Part shown: in pieces, positions 32,599 to 39,968 of the stretch | Layout of the letters: each line of letters opens with the position of its first letter | How positions within the stretch are numbered: position 1 is the stretch's first letter | Source of the DNA: a virus | Direction: 5' to 3' (one strand) | IMG/VR virus record: IMGVR_UViG_3300037261_000082 | Location: 36,178-100,177 of that record | DNA: 64,000 nucleotides | The notes under the pieces: model-generated | What the model was told of the DNA's origin: nothing | Databases searched by the model: none | What the model saw: only the letters and a program-made list of their open reading frames with translations | Translations under genes and position numbers: made by a program

Positions 32599-33344
32599 AA
32601 ATCTGTGTTCGCAATTACGAGCCAATTCTAATTCCGGATGACCTCACGGCAAAAGAGGTTGGCCCCTTTGACGGCCATACGCCTTACGTAGCAAAAGTTA
32701 CCACCCGTCTTAATAAGCGTGGGTACAGAGAGAGAACGCTCCCTAGCAAACTCTTATGCCTAGAGGCCATCAAGGGGCGGATGCTTGCTCTAGGCGGCTA
32801 CAAATCCTTTGCAGAGCCTCTGGCAGGGGTGGGATTAAGCGCCCGCCTCTTTAACAACGGTGGGAAGCTCTATCTGAACGATACTGACGAGGGCTGCCGC
32901 AGAATTCTAGACCTAAACTTCGGAGGCGTATCAACAGGCCTAGACGTCTTGACAATGAAGCTGCCAAAGGCTGATGCTATATTTCTAGATTTCAATGACT
33001 TTACGTTGAAGCGGTATAATCAGACGGCTTACGGAGTCGTCTTGGGCGGGGCTTTGAAGACGGCCCGGAAGTTTGTCATTCTGAATGACTGTTCTATCTT
33101 CTATTTTCGTTATGGAAAGAGCTCGTTTGAGACTTATTCGAAGTACCTTGGCCAGAAGATTAATTCGATTGAGGACTATCTGCGTGCTGTGAGAGCGTAC
33201 CACCGTAGGGAGTTCCCGGATTGGTGGTTAGTGCATGCAGCCTACTTCCGGGACTCGTCCTTCCAATTGTTCTCCCGCGAAGTTGCACCCCTAAAGATTG
33301 AGTCTGTAAAAACTATTCCCAAAGCTATGGTAACGGTGCGGTAA
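32595..33344 (+). CDS. Rossmann-fold methyltransferase-like protein
   Basis: 249 residues from the ATG that overlaps the upstream stop (ATGA). A SAM-binding-like glycine loop, FAEPLAGVGLSARLF (P-x-x-G-x-G), then LYLNDTDEGC (acidic end of strand 2) and AIFLDFNDFTL where a DPPY motif would be in DNA methyltransferases. The catalytic motif is not preserved, so it may modify a base by a different chemistry or be inactive. Located in the thymine modification cluster. Confidence 0.6.
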   Translation: MKICVRNYEPILIPDDLTAKEVGPFDGHTPYVAKVTTRLNKRGYRERTLPSKLLCLEAIKGRMLALGGYKSFAEPLAGVGLSARLFNNGGKLYLNDTDEGCRRILDLNFGGVSTGLDVLTMKLPKADAIFLDFNDFTLKRYNQTAYGVVLGGALKTARKFVILNDCSIFYFRYGKSSFETYSKYLGQKINSIEDYLRAVRAYHRREFPDWWLVHAAYFRDSSFQLFSREVAPLKIESVKTIPKAMVTVR

Positions 33345-33529
33345 TGATCTTTTTAGTTTCACAAGAGAACCCGCACGGCTACTGGTGCCGCAAGTGCGGC
33401 CGAGATCGAGCGTATGCGGAGAAGCATTGCTCATCCGCTAACTGCAAGGAGCGCCGGGACGCGGAGGACCTCGACCGAGAGAATCCGCGCCCGGACTATA
33501 CCCGTTGGAACATGTTTGAGGGGCCATGA
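33344..33529 (+). CDS. Small zinc-binding protein
   Basis: 61 residues. CxxC (CRKCG) and a second Cys pair (HCSSANCKER) give a likely zinc ribbon. Overlaps upstream (TAATG) and downstream (ATGA) genes, so it is embedded in the modification operon. Role unknown. Confidence 0.55.
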   Translation: MIFLVSQENPHGYWCRKCGRDRAYAEKHCSSANCKERRDAEDLDRENPRPDYTRWNMFEGP

Positions 33530-34092
33530 CCATTATCACGGTGGCTGGAACAAGTGGCTCTGGCAAGTCACATATCGTCCGTTCTTTCCTAGACTGGGCA
33601 CGTAAGAATGGCAGAGTGACAGAGGAATTTATTGAGGGCCGCACGTCACCTATTGCTTACACGGTTTCCTTGAAAGGCAAGGCTCCAATTTATGTCTTAG
33701 GCTCTTATGAGGTGCCTACCGGGGGTTGTGATACCATTCATGACGTGGCAGATATATTTGACCGGGTTAAGAAGAATCACCGGAATTGTCATGTGGTTTA
33801 TGAGGGTCTGTTTGTGATGAACATGACCAGAGGACCAAAGTTGGTATCAGAGGTAGGTAAGACTCGGCTTTGTGTGTTGCAACTGGATACGCCCTTAGCA
33901 ACGTGCATAGCATCAATTGATGCACGCCGTGCTGAAAAGGGTAAGGATAAGTTGGAGGCTAAGACTAACACGGTTGATAACTATCGTCGCGCTAGAAACT
34001 ACTGTTCTAAAATGCGGGATGCTGGTGCAAGAGTGTTCAAGGTAACTCGTGATGAAGCGTTGCCCAAGATGCTTGAATTGTTGGAGGTGTAG
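33526..34092 (+). CDS. 5-hmdU DNA kinase A (P-loop)
   Basis: 188 residues. Walker A GTSGSGKS at 8-15, then YVLGSYEVPTGGCDTIHDV, VVYEGLFV (Walker B-like Glu) and LDTPLATCIASIDARRAEKG. The LGSY...GGCD motif is shared with the kinase at 34366. These P-loop proteins phosphorylate 5-hydroxymethyluracil in DNA, the first step of thymine hypermodification. It has the standard uninterrupted P-loop, unlike its intein-bearing paralogue. Confidence 0.82.
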   Translation: MTIITVAGTSGSGKSHIVRSFLDWARKNGRVTEEFIEGRTSPIAYTVSLKGKAPIYVLGSYEVPTGGCDTIHDVADIFDRVKKNHRNCHVVYEGLFVMNMTRGPKLVSEVGKTRLCVLQLDTPLATCIASIDARRAEKGKDKLEAKTNTVDNYRRARNYCSKMRDAGARVFKVTRDEALPKMLELLEV

Positions 34093-34094
34093 CT

Positions 34095-34364
34095 ATGGAT
34101 AGAACTATTTGGAAAGCAGTTTTGAAGCCAACTGGTATACAGGAACTTGAATTTCCGGTGGGTGCTGAGTTTCTTTGTGCTCATGAACAGCACGAAAAGA
34201 TTTGTATATGGTTTAGAGTTAATCCTGACCAGAAGGTTACAGAGCGCCGCAAAATTGCGATTATTGGCACAGGCCATCCTGCCCCTGCTGATGGGCGTTA
34301 TTTAGGCTCGGCATTTCTTAATGGTGGGTTGCTTGTGCTTCATGTGTTTGCTTGGCCAAGCTAA
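34095..34364 (+). CDS. DUF7352-like small phage protein
   Basis: 89 residues. The patterns FPVGAEFLCAHEQHEKICIWFRVNP and RKIAIIGTGHPAPADGRYLGSAFLNGGLLVLHVF match small beta proteins widespread in phages, recognised as DUF7352-like. It separates the two DNA kinase genes, and its stop abuts the start of the second. Function unknown. Confidence 0.65.
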   Translation: MDRTIWKAVLKPTGIQELEFPVGAEFLCAHEQHEKICIWFRVNPDQKVTERRKIAIIGTGHPAPADGRYLGSAFLNGGLLVLHVFAWPS

Positions 34365-34365
34365 T

Positions 34366-35982
34366 ATGCTGCTTTCTATACGAGGCACAAATGGATGTTT
34401 GGCGGCGGGCACATTAATTGATTGCCCACGAAACCTTATTGAGTATCCTCGAGGAATTCCGATTGAAGATTTAGTTGGGAAGAGATTCCTTACATACAGC
34501 TGGGATTTGTCTAAGGATACGTTTACGCTTTCGCAAGTAACTAAGGTTTGGTGTGTTGGAAAAAGGCGTACTTATCGAGTGGTAGTTTCTGCATACCAAA
34601 CTAAAAACAAAGTTGGGTTTAAGTCAGGAGGTTCAGGTAAGGGCCGGTATTTGCCTCCTTGCGAACTTGTCGGAACTTATGAGCATCTTGTTATGCTTTC
34701 AGATGGCACCTGGAAAAAGCTTGGAGAACTCAAACCAGGTGACTCTCTTAAGTCACTTTATCGCAGGCACACAGACCGAGGAAAGCTTTATTGGACGACA
34801 AACGTAGTAAAAACTCAAGAGAACTATGGAACGCCTTATGGGCCAGTTAAGAATATTTTTACTTACCAAGGTGTAACAAAGCCAGTAAGTGAGCAACAAT
34901 TTGTTTGTGCTCAAGCTCACGGACCACGTCCCGGAACAGAAAAAGAGTTTCAGGTCCACCACAAGAATGAGAATCCTTATGATCATTCTCCTAAAAACTT
35001 AGAGTGGAAGGATACTCATAAGCACCAATCTGATCACCTTAAGGCTCGTAGGGCACTCGGGCCTACAGGTTGGGAAGTTACTGGAGTCCATCCTAGGGGG
35101 ATGGCTGGTAAGAAACATACAGATTCTACCTTAGGTAGAATTGGTGCAGCAAGTATGGAAATACATAAGCAGCGGCGTGATCCTAGGTTTTATGACGATG
35201 TTTGGATGCGTGAGCATTACCCTCGGTGTTCCCTTAGCGAACTTAATAAGATACTGAGAGTAAGTACTGCTTTAATTAAGACCCGACTTAAGAGTTTAGG
35301 TATTAAGCTTGTGGGCTTGCGTGCCCGAGAGGTGCTAAATCACCGCGTTTTAGAAACTCCCGTTTTTGTAGGGAGTGAAAAAGTATACGATATGGAGGTA
35401 GCGCAGACTAAGAACTTTGTAGCAAACGGGATGGTTGTTCACAACAGTGGAAAAACTACAATCGTTAGGGCGATCCTAGATCAGTTCAAGGGCGTCCCCA
35501 TTTATGGTGTGCTCGGTCCACGTCGTCCTGAGGCTTACGCACTGAAGGTTAAGGGTGTGCCCCAGATAGTCTATGTGCTGGGTTCTTACCATACAATTAG
35601 CGGCGGCTGCGATCAGGTTCAACCATATCAACTAATTTTGGAATTGATTGAGAAGTATGCAGCAAAGGGCCACGTGCTATTTGAGGGAGTAATTGTTAGT
35701 TCGAGTTATGGGCGCGTGGGGCGGTTATTAGAGAAGTGGGGCCAGGAAGCAGTAATGGCTTTTCTGACAACGTCCTTAGAGGACTGCCTTAAGAATGTGC
35801 AGAAGCGTCGTAATGCTAGGGATGATGCTAGGGAATTCAATCCGAAGAACACGACGAGTAAGTACAATCAGATCTTGAAGAGTCGCACGACAATAGCTGA
35901 AGCAGGTAAGTTGCGGGTGGTTGACATAGACCCCAACAAGGGTGTGGCCCAGGTGCTTAGTCTCCTGCGAGAAGCGTCATGA
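34366..35982 (+). CDS. 5-hmdU DNA kinase B, split by an intein
   Basis: 538 residues before splicing. The start ATG at 34366 directly follows the previous stop; an open extension to 34321 is unlikely. The N-extein is MLLSIRGTNG (10 residues), then a 350-residue intein, then SGKTTIVRAILDQ. Spliced, it gives a 188-residue kinase with Walker A GTNGSGKT, YVLGSYHTISGGCD and VLFEGVIV, matching kinase A. The intein sits exactly within the Walker A loop, so activity requires splicing. Part of the thymine hypermodification set. Confidence 0.88.
   Translation: MLLSIRGTNGCLAAGTLIDCPRNLIEYPRGIPIEDLVGKRFLTYSWDLSKDTFTLSQVTKVWCVGKRRTYRVVVSAYQTKNKVGFKSGGSGKGRYLPPCELVGTYEHLVMLSDGTWKKLGELKPGDSLKSLYRRHTDRGKLYWTTNVVKTQENYGTPYGPVKNIFTYQGVTKPVSEQQFVCAQAHGPRPGTEKEFQVHHKNENPYDHSPKNLEWKDTHKHQSDHLKARRALGPTGWEVTGVHPRGMAGKKHTDSTLGRIGAASMEIHKQRRDPRFYDDVWMREHYPRCSLSELNKILRVSTALIKTRLKSLGIKLVGLRAREVLNHRVLETPVFVGSEKVYDMEVAQTKNFVANGMVVHNSGKTTIVRAILDQFKGVPIYGVLGPRRPEAYALKVKGVPQIVYVLGSYHTISGGCDQVQPYQLILELIEKYAAKGHVLFEGVIVSSSYGRVGRLLEKWGQEAVMAFLTTSLEDCLKNVQKRRNARDDAREFNPKNTTSKYNQILKSRTTIAEAGKLRVVDIDPNKGVAQVLSLLREAS
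34396..35445 (+). mobile_element. Intein with HNH endonuclease in kinase Walker A
   Basis: 350 residues. First residue Cys (CLAAGTLIDCP, block A); TYEHLVML with the block B Thr-x-x-His; an HNH-like nuclease with VHHKNENPYDHSPKNLEW and KHQSDHLKAR; C-terminal KVYDMEVAQTKNFVANGMVVHN with the final His-Asn, and Ser as +1 residue. All splicing residues are present, so it should be active. Bounded by GTNG before and SGKTT after. Confidence 0.9.
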
Positions 35983-36851
35983 ACCCACTTGTTGAATTTG
36001 TTAAGGCGCGCGAGGCTCTGCGCAAGAAGAAGGCGGAAGGAGGACCTCCCCCGCATACTGACAATGAAATATTGCAGAAATACAGGTTTACAAATGTGCG
36101 AAGACCGTTTGATAGAGTATCTCGTTGGCTGATTGAGAATGTGTTATTGGAGAAGCATATTGAAAGTGATTTGGACTCGTTCTTGAAGTTCTCGGCGCTT
36201 TGTCGGTGGGTTAATTGGCCGCCAACAATTAAGGCAATTATGGACGCGGGGCACTTCCCAAATAAGCACCCGAACTATAAAGCAATCGGGAAGTTGATTG
36301 ACGCACGCAAGAAGTCAGGGGAGAAGACATGGACGGGGGCTTATCTTATTAGAGCAAAACCTGGTAGTAAGAAAGGTAAAGGGCATTTCGTAGCAGTTGA
36401 GGTAATTGAAAAGCCCCTTACCAAAGCAATGCCTGCGCTAGTTGCTGCGTTAAGCAATAATGTTCGCACGCGTAGGGCTGTCTGGGGAGTGCTTTACAAT
36501 TGCCATAATTGGGGGCCATTTCTCTCTGGGCAGGTTGTAGATGATTGGTCTTGGACGCCTTTGTTGGCTAGTGCATTAGATACTTTTACTTGGGCTCCGC
36601 AAGGTCCTGGAAGTTTACGAGGGTTTAACAGGTTACTGGGCCTTCCACTTAAGACTAGACATAGTGAGGAGGAGTGGTGCATACACCTTCAAATGTGGCG
36701 GAAAGAAATTATTCATGAGTTGGGGCCTGAATTTAAAAGTATGACTCTGATGGACTGCCAAAATTCACTTTGCGAAACGGACAAGATTCTCCGTGTAAAG
36801 AATGGTGAGGGTAGGCCTCGTTCCAATTATCGACCGGAGACAGCATTCTAA
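35979..36851 (+). CDS. aGPT-Pplase/HMUDK-helical-domain family protein
   Basis: 290 residues. PHTDNEILQKYRFTNVRRPFDRVSRWL is the signature of the helical domain found fused to or beside 5-hmdU DNA kinases, also annotated as alpha-glutamyl/putrescinyl thymine pyrophosphorylase clade. The C-terminus MDCQNSLCETDKILRV and GEGRPRSNYRP continues that pattern. Expected to help convert phosphorylated 5-hmU into the final hypermodified base. The subfamily, and hence the exact reaction, cannot be settled from sequence alone. Overlaps the kinase B stop. Confidence 0.75.
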   Translation: MNPLVEFVKAREALRKKKAEGGPPPHTDNEILQKYRFTNVRRPFDRVSRWLIENVLLEKHIESDLDSFLKFSALCRWVNWPPTIKAIMDAGHFPNKHPNYKAIGKLIDARKKSGEKTWTGAYLIRAKPGSKKGKGHFVAVEVIEKPLTKAMPALVAALSNNVRTRRAVWGVLYNCHNWGPFLSGQVVDDWSWTPLLASALDTFTWAPQGPGSLRGFNRLLGLPLKTRHSEEEWCIHLQMWRKEIIHELGPEFKSMTLMDCQNSLCETDKILRVKNGEGRPRSNYRPETAF

Positions 36852-37393
36852 TGACGCCCTTTCAGCGAGTAATGGCAATTCGGACTGGTGGTAATACGGA
36901 GCGTTGCCACGGAATTAGGCATGTTGGTTCGTACTCTGTTGGGTTGCATTCTTGGAATGTTGCAATGTTAATGCTGGTGCTTTGGCCTGGGGATTTTCCT
37001 AGGCTGGTTACTTATTGTCTTACTCATGACATTCCAGAAGCGTGGGTAGGAGATATTCCCGCGCCCACTAAGAGATACTGTCCTGAAATAAAAACTGCCT
37101 GCAACCGGATGGAAGATGAGATATTCTTACGCTTGAATTTGTCGAATGGTGCTGCATTGCCTAAAGAAGATCGCGCGAAGTTGAAAGCTTGTGATCATTT
37201 GGAACTCTATCTCTGGGCACGTGAGCAAACGTATGGTGGTAATATGCACGCGGATTGTGTTAGGCGTGAACTAGAAAGGTTCTTTCTTGAAACTCCTCTG
37301 CCTTGGGTAGCGCACGAATTGTATGAGGTCATTAAGGCGGGTGTCACCGAGTATGCTACTGACAATTTAATAAAAGAACTGAATAGAGGATAG
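36851..37393 (+). CDS. HD-domain nucleotidase (YfbR-like)
   Basis: 180 residues. HD-domain residues occur at RCHG, GLHSWNVA and the LTHDIPEAWVGDIPAP motif, as in YfbR 5'-deoxynucleotidases. These hydrolyse deoxynucleoside monophosphates. In a phage that makes 5-hydroxymethyl-dUMP, such an enzyme could adjust the pool by removing host dNMPs such as dTMP. One-base overlap with the previous stop and 6 bp before the thymidylate synthase homologue. Confidence 0.8.
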   Translation: MTPFQRVMAIRTGGNTERCHGIRHVGSYSVGLHSWNVAMLMLVLWPGDFPRLVTYCLTHDIPEAWVGDIPAPTKRYCPEIKTACNRMEDEIFLRLNLSNGAALPKEDRAKLKACDHLELYLWAREQTYGGNMHADCVRRELERFFLETPLPWVAHELYEVIKAGVTEYATDNLIKELNRG

Positions 37394-37399
37394 TAGCAG

Positions 37400-38473
37400 A
37401 TGTACGTAATTACGGTTCCAGGTGTGAATGCTGCCTATTCACAAGGCTTGCGTTACATTTGTGAGCGGGGCGAGTTGCAGAACTCACGGGCAGGCGAAGT
37501 TCTGGTAGCACCTACGCCTGTCACCATTGTCTACGAAAAGCCTCAGGAGCGGGTGCTCTTTGATCCATTACGGGATGCAAATCCAGTATTCCATCTCATG
37601 GAATCACTTTGGATGTTGGCCGGACGTAACGATGCCCGCTGGCTTGATCAATTCGTGAAAGACTTCTCCTCGCGTTTTGCAGAGGACGACGGCATTCAGC
37701 ACGGCGCTTATGGGTTCCGCTGGCGTCATCACTTCGATATGGAAGGTGGTGGTGAGTGGGATTTGCCCGATCAGTTGGATAGTGTAGTGAATATGCTCAC
37801 GAAAGACCCTGAGAGTCGTCGTGCTGTAATCCAAATGTGGGATCCGGTTGCAGACTTAGGTGCTAACAAAAAAGACTTGCCGTGTAATTGCACTATATTT
37901 CTGCGTGTGCATATTAATCGTGAGTGCGTGAGCGGGCAATGGAAGGATATCTCAGTACTTGATATGATGGTGTGCTGCCGGTCAAATGATTTGGTGTGGG
38001 GAGCTACCGGGGCAAACGCTGTGCATTTCTCTATGCTCCTTGAATACCTAGCTGGACGCATAGGAGTTAAGGTTGGCAGGTATACGCAGTGTGCAAATAA
38101 TATGCATATTTATACCAGCATTTTGCCTAAGCTAGACAAGCCTCAGAACCTTGCCTTCTATCCTGGTGTACGCTCAATTGGTACGGTGTGGGATTACTGG
38201 GATAACGATTTGAATAAGTTTATGGTTTGGACTACATTGGACAATCCTGCGAAGGCTGATCTGAGTTACGCCAACGTCTGGTTCAAGGATACGGCTGAGC
38301 CTATGTTCTATGCACACTGGCTCTGGCGCTTTGCTAGAAAGCAAGAGGCATTGGATTATTTACTTACTCCTAACAATATGGCACCAGACTGGAAGAAGGC
38401 AGCCTTAGAATGGATGCAGCGCAGAATGGCTCGCAGTATGATTGCTAAAGGGGAGCTAGTCCATGGACGCTGA
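37400..38473 (+). CDS. Thymidylate synthase homologue, probable dUMP hydroxymethylase
   Basis: 357 residues. Thymidylate synthase fold: ESLWMLAGRNDARWL, YGFRWRHHF, the catalytic Cys162 in DLPCN, and RSNDLVWGATGANAVHF with Arg194, Asp197 and Asn206. The Asn of that loop contacts the uracil ring in TS and dUMP hydroxymethylases, whereas dCMP hydroxymethylases have Asp, so dUMP is the likely substrate. Given the kinases and transferases beside it, hydroxymethylation rather than methylation is inferred. Longer than cellular TS (about 264 residues). Confidence 0.82.
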   Translation: MYVITVPGVNAAYSQGLRYICERGELQNSRAGEVLVAPTPVTIVYEKPQERVLFDPLRDANPVFHLMESLWMLAGRNDARWLDQFVKDFSSRFAEDDGIQHGAYGFRWRHHFDMEGGGEWDLPDQLDSVVNMLTKDPESRRAVIQMWDPVADLGANKKDLPCNCTIFLRVHINRECVSGQWKDISVLDMMVCCRSNDLVWGATGANAVHFSMLLEYLAGRIGVKVGRYTQCANNMHIYTSILPKLDKPQNLAFYPGVRSIGTVWDYWDNDLNKFMVWTTLDNPAKADLSYANVWFKDTAEPMFYAHWLWRFARKQEALDYLLTPNNMAPDWKKAALEWMQRRMARSMIAKGELVHGR

Positions 38474-38927
38474 CGATTATCAAGTTGCGGGTAACCATTA
38501 TCGGGGAGGGGGTTACCAACACTGGAATCTGGTGCTTAGCTGTGACCTTGATTATCTGGCTGGGTGCTCTACAAAGTATGTGAGCCGCTGGCGTAAAAAG
38601 GATGGCTTGAAGGATTTACAAAAGAGTTTGCACTATTTGAATAAGCTGGAGGAATCACGGGCTAAACCTCTGGCGCGGCTTATGACGGTAGAGGAAATAT
38701 TGCGTGAGGTAAATGCTTTCAGCGAAGCCAACAAACTGAGTGACCTAGAACGTAGCTACGTTCGTATGCTTAGTACGTGGCAGACCCGTGATGAGTTGAA
38801 TATGGCGCGAGAGTTGCTCTTCTTGTTGTTGGATGAAGCTGAGGCGCTAGAGAAGGGTGCTAAGCCAGTTCCTCTCTGTGAGGAAAATCATTATTCTGAA
38901 AGGGCTGGAGAACCTCATGTTGATTGA
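38463..38927 (+). CDS. DUF3310-type phage protein
   Basis: 154 residues. The N-terminus DYQVAGNHYRGGGYQHWNLVLSCDLDYLAGCSTKYVSRWRKKDGLKDLQKSLHYLNKL is the DUF3310 pattern. Its C-terminal half is helical and unrelated. Overlaps the TS-like gene by 11 bp and the clamp gene by 11 bp. Function in phages unknown, though it is linked to nucleotide metabolism. Confidence 0.8.
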   Translation: MDADDYQVAGNHYRGGGYQHWNLVLSCDLDYLAGCSTKYVSRWRKKDGLKDLQKSLHYLNKLEESRAKPLARLMTVEEILREVNAFSEANKLSDLERSYVRMLSTWQTRDELNMARELLFLLLDEAEALEKGAKPVPLCEENHYSERAGEPHVD

Positions 38928-39960
38928 TCGTGAAGAATTTATAGCCGCGCTGACACAGCTTAAGCCTGCACTTGGCGTGAAGGGTGTAGTGCCTGAGCTA
39001 GCTCACGTCTGGTTTGAGAAGGGTACAGCCCAGGCTTACGATGGTGGCTTTGGCATTAAGATACCTTTCAAGACTGATTTGATTTGTGGAGTGCCTGGAA
39101 CCACTCTCTTAGGCTTGCTCCAGACGTCTGCCTTAAAGCAGGCTACTCTTGAACCTAACGGTAAGGATGCTTTGCAGCTTAAGCTGGGCAAGTCACACAG
39201 CAAGCTGGCTACTCTGGCGGCCGACCGCAAGGTGTGGCCCTTCCCAATTAAGTTGCCCCAGAAGACAGACCCAACAGAACTCAACGAAGAATTCATTGAG
39301 GGTTTGCGCAAGACGCTCTTTATCAAGGCTTCTCCGGCTACGCGGGTTGAGCATTATGGTGTGATGGTGCACCATGTTAAGAATGATTTGCTGCTCTACA
39401 GCACAGATTCAGCTACCATGGTTCAGGTGATGGTTAAGGGGGCCGGTAAGGCGGCAGGCTTTGAGCGTACACTATTCCCGCGTGACTTTGCGGAGCAACT
39501 CGTAGCCCAGGCTCCAGCAGGAGCAACTCTCTACACGCCGGAGGACTGCTTCATAGCTGAAGCGGAGGGTATCTCTCTCTATTCAAACTTGTTGGATATA
39601 TCCTCAGCGGACGACATTGGGGCTATCGTGGACCGGAACCTAGACCGTCACCCAGAAGAGGTACCCCTGCCTGCAGGCTTAGAGGGCGCACTGGCACGGG
39701 CTGAGATATTGGCAGGTACACAGCAGCCTGACATTGAAGCCTCCATAGAGAAAGGTGTTCTAAAGTTGAGTGGGGATTATGCTCTGGGTACATTGCAGGA
39801 AAGTCTGCCGCTAGAGGGTAAGCATCCGGACGCCAAGATACGGTTACGGGCAGGACTAATTCGTCGTGCCCTCGTTCATGCCGATAGTTTCTCATTGACC
39901 AAGGAGTCTTTGTTGTTGTGTGGAACGCCGGGATTTGTCTATTTGGTAGCATCGTTATAA
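38917..39960 (+). CDS. Beta-clamp-like DNA polymerase processivity factor
   Basis: 347 residues from the ATG at 38917, which lies after AAGGGCTGGAG and inside the end of DUF3310. Three repeats of a beta-beta-alpha layout, size and the position beside the polymerase and clamp loader indicate a DnaN-type sliding clamp. Segments such as VPELAHVWFEKGTAQAYDGGFGI, LKLGKSHSKLATLAADRKVWP and GLIRRALVHADSF recall clamp repeats. No single diagnostic motif, so homology is inferred. It should tether the UDG-polymerase fusion to DNA. Confidence 0.65.
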   Translation: MLIDREEFIAALTQLKPALGVKGVVPELAHVWFEKGTAQAYDGGFGIKIPFKTDLICGVPGTTLLGLLQTSALKQATLEPNGKDALQLKLGKSHSKLATLAADRKVWPFPIKLPQKTDPTELNEEFIEGLRKTLFIKASPATRVEHYGVMVHHVKNDLLLYSTDSATMVQVMVKGAGKAAGFERTLFPRDFAEQLVAQAPAGATLYTPEDCFIAEAEGISLYSNLLDISSADDIGAIVDRNLDRHPEEVPLPAGLEGALARAEILAGTQQPDIEASIEKGVLKLSGDYALGTLQESLPLEGKHPDAKIRLRAGLIRRALVHADSFSLTKESLLLCGTPGFVYLVASL

Positions 39961-39968
39961 CGTAGCCC

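Noticed and set aside
32595-33344. Calling the Rossmann protein a DNA adenine methyltransferase
   Set aside because: The DPPY-type catalytic motif is absent (DFND instead); only the SAM-binding-like loop is supported.
37400-38473. dCMP hydroxymethylase assignment for the TS homologue
   Set aside because: Loop residue is Asn206, as in dUMP-type enzymes; dCMP enzymes carry Asp there.
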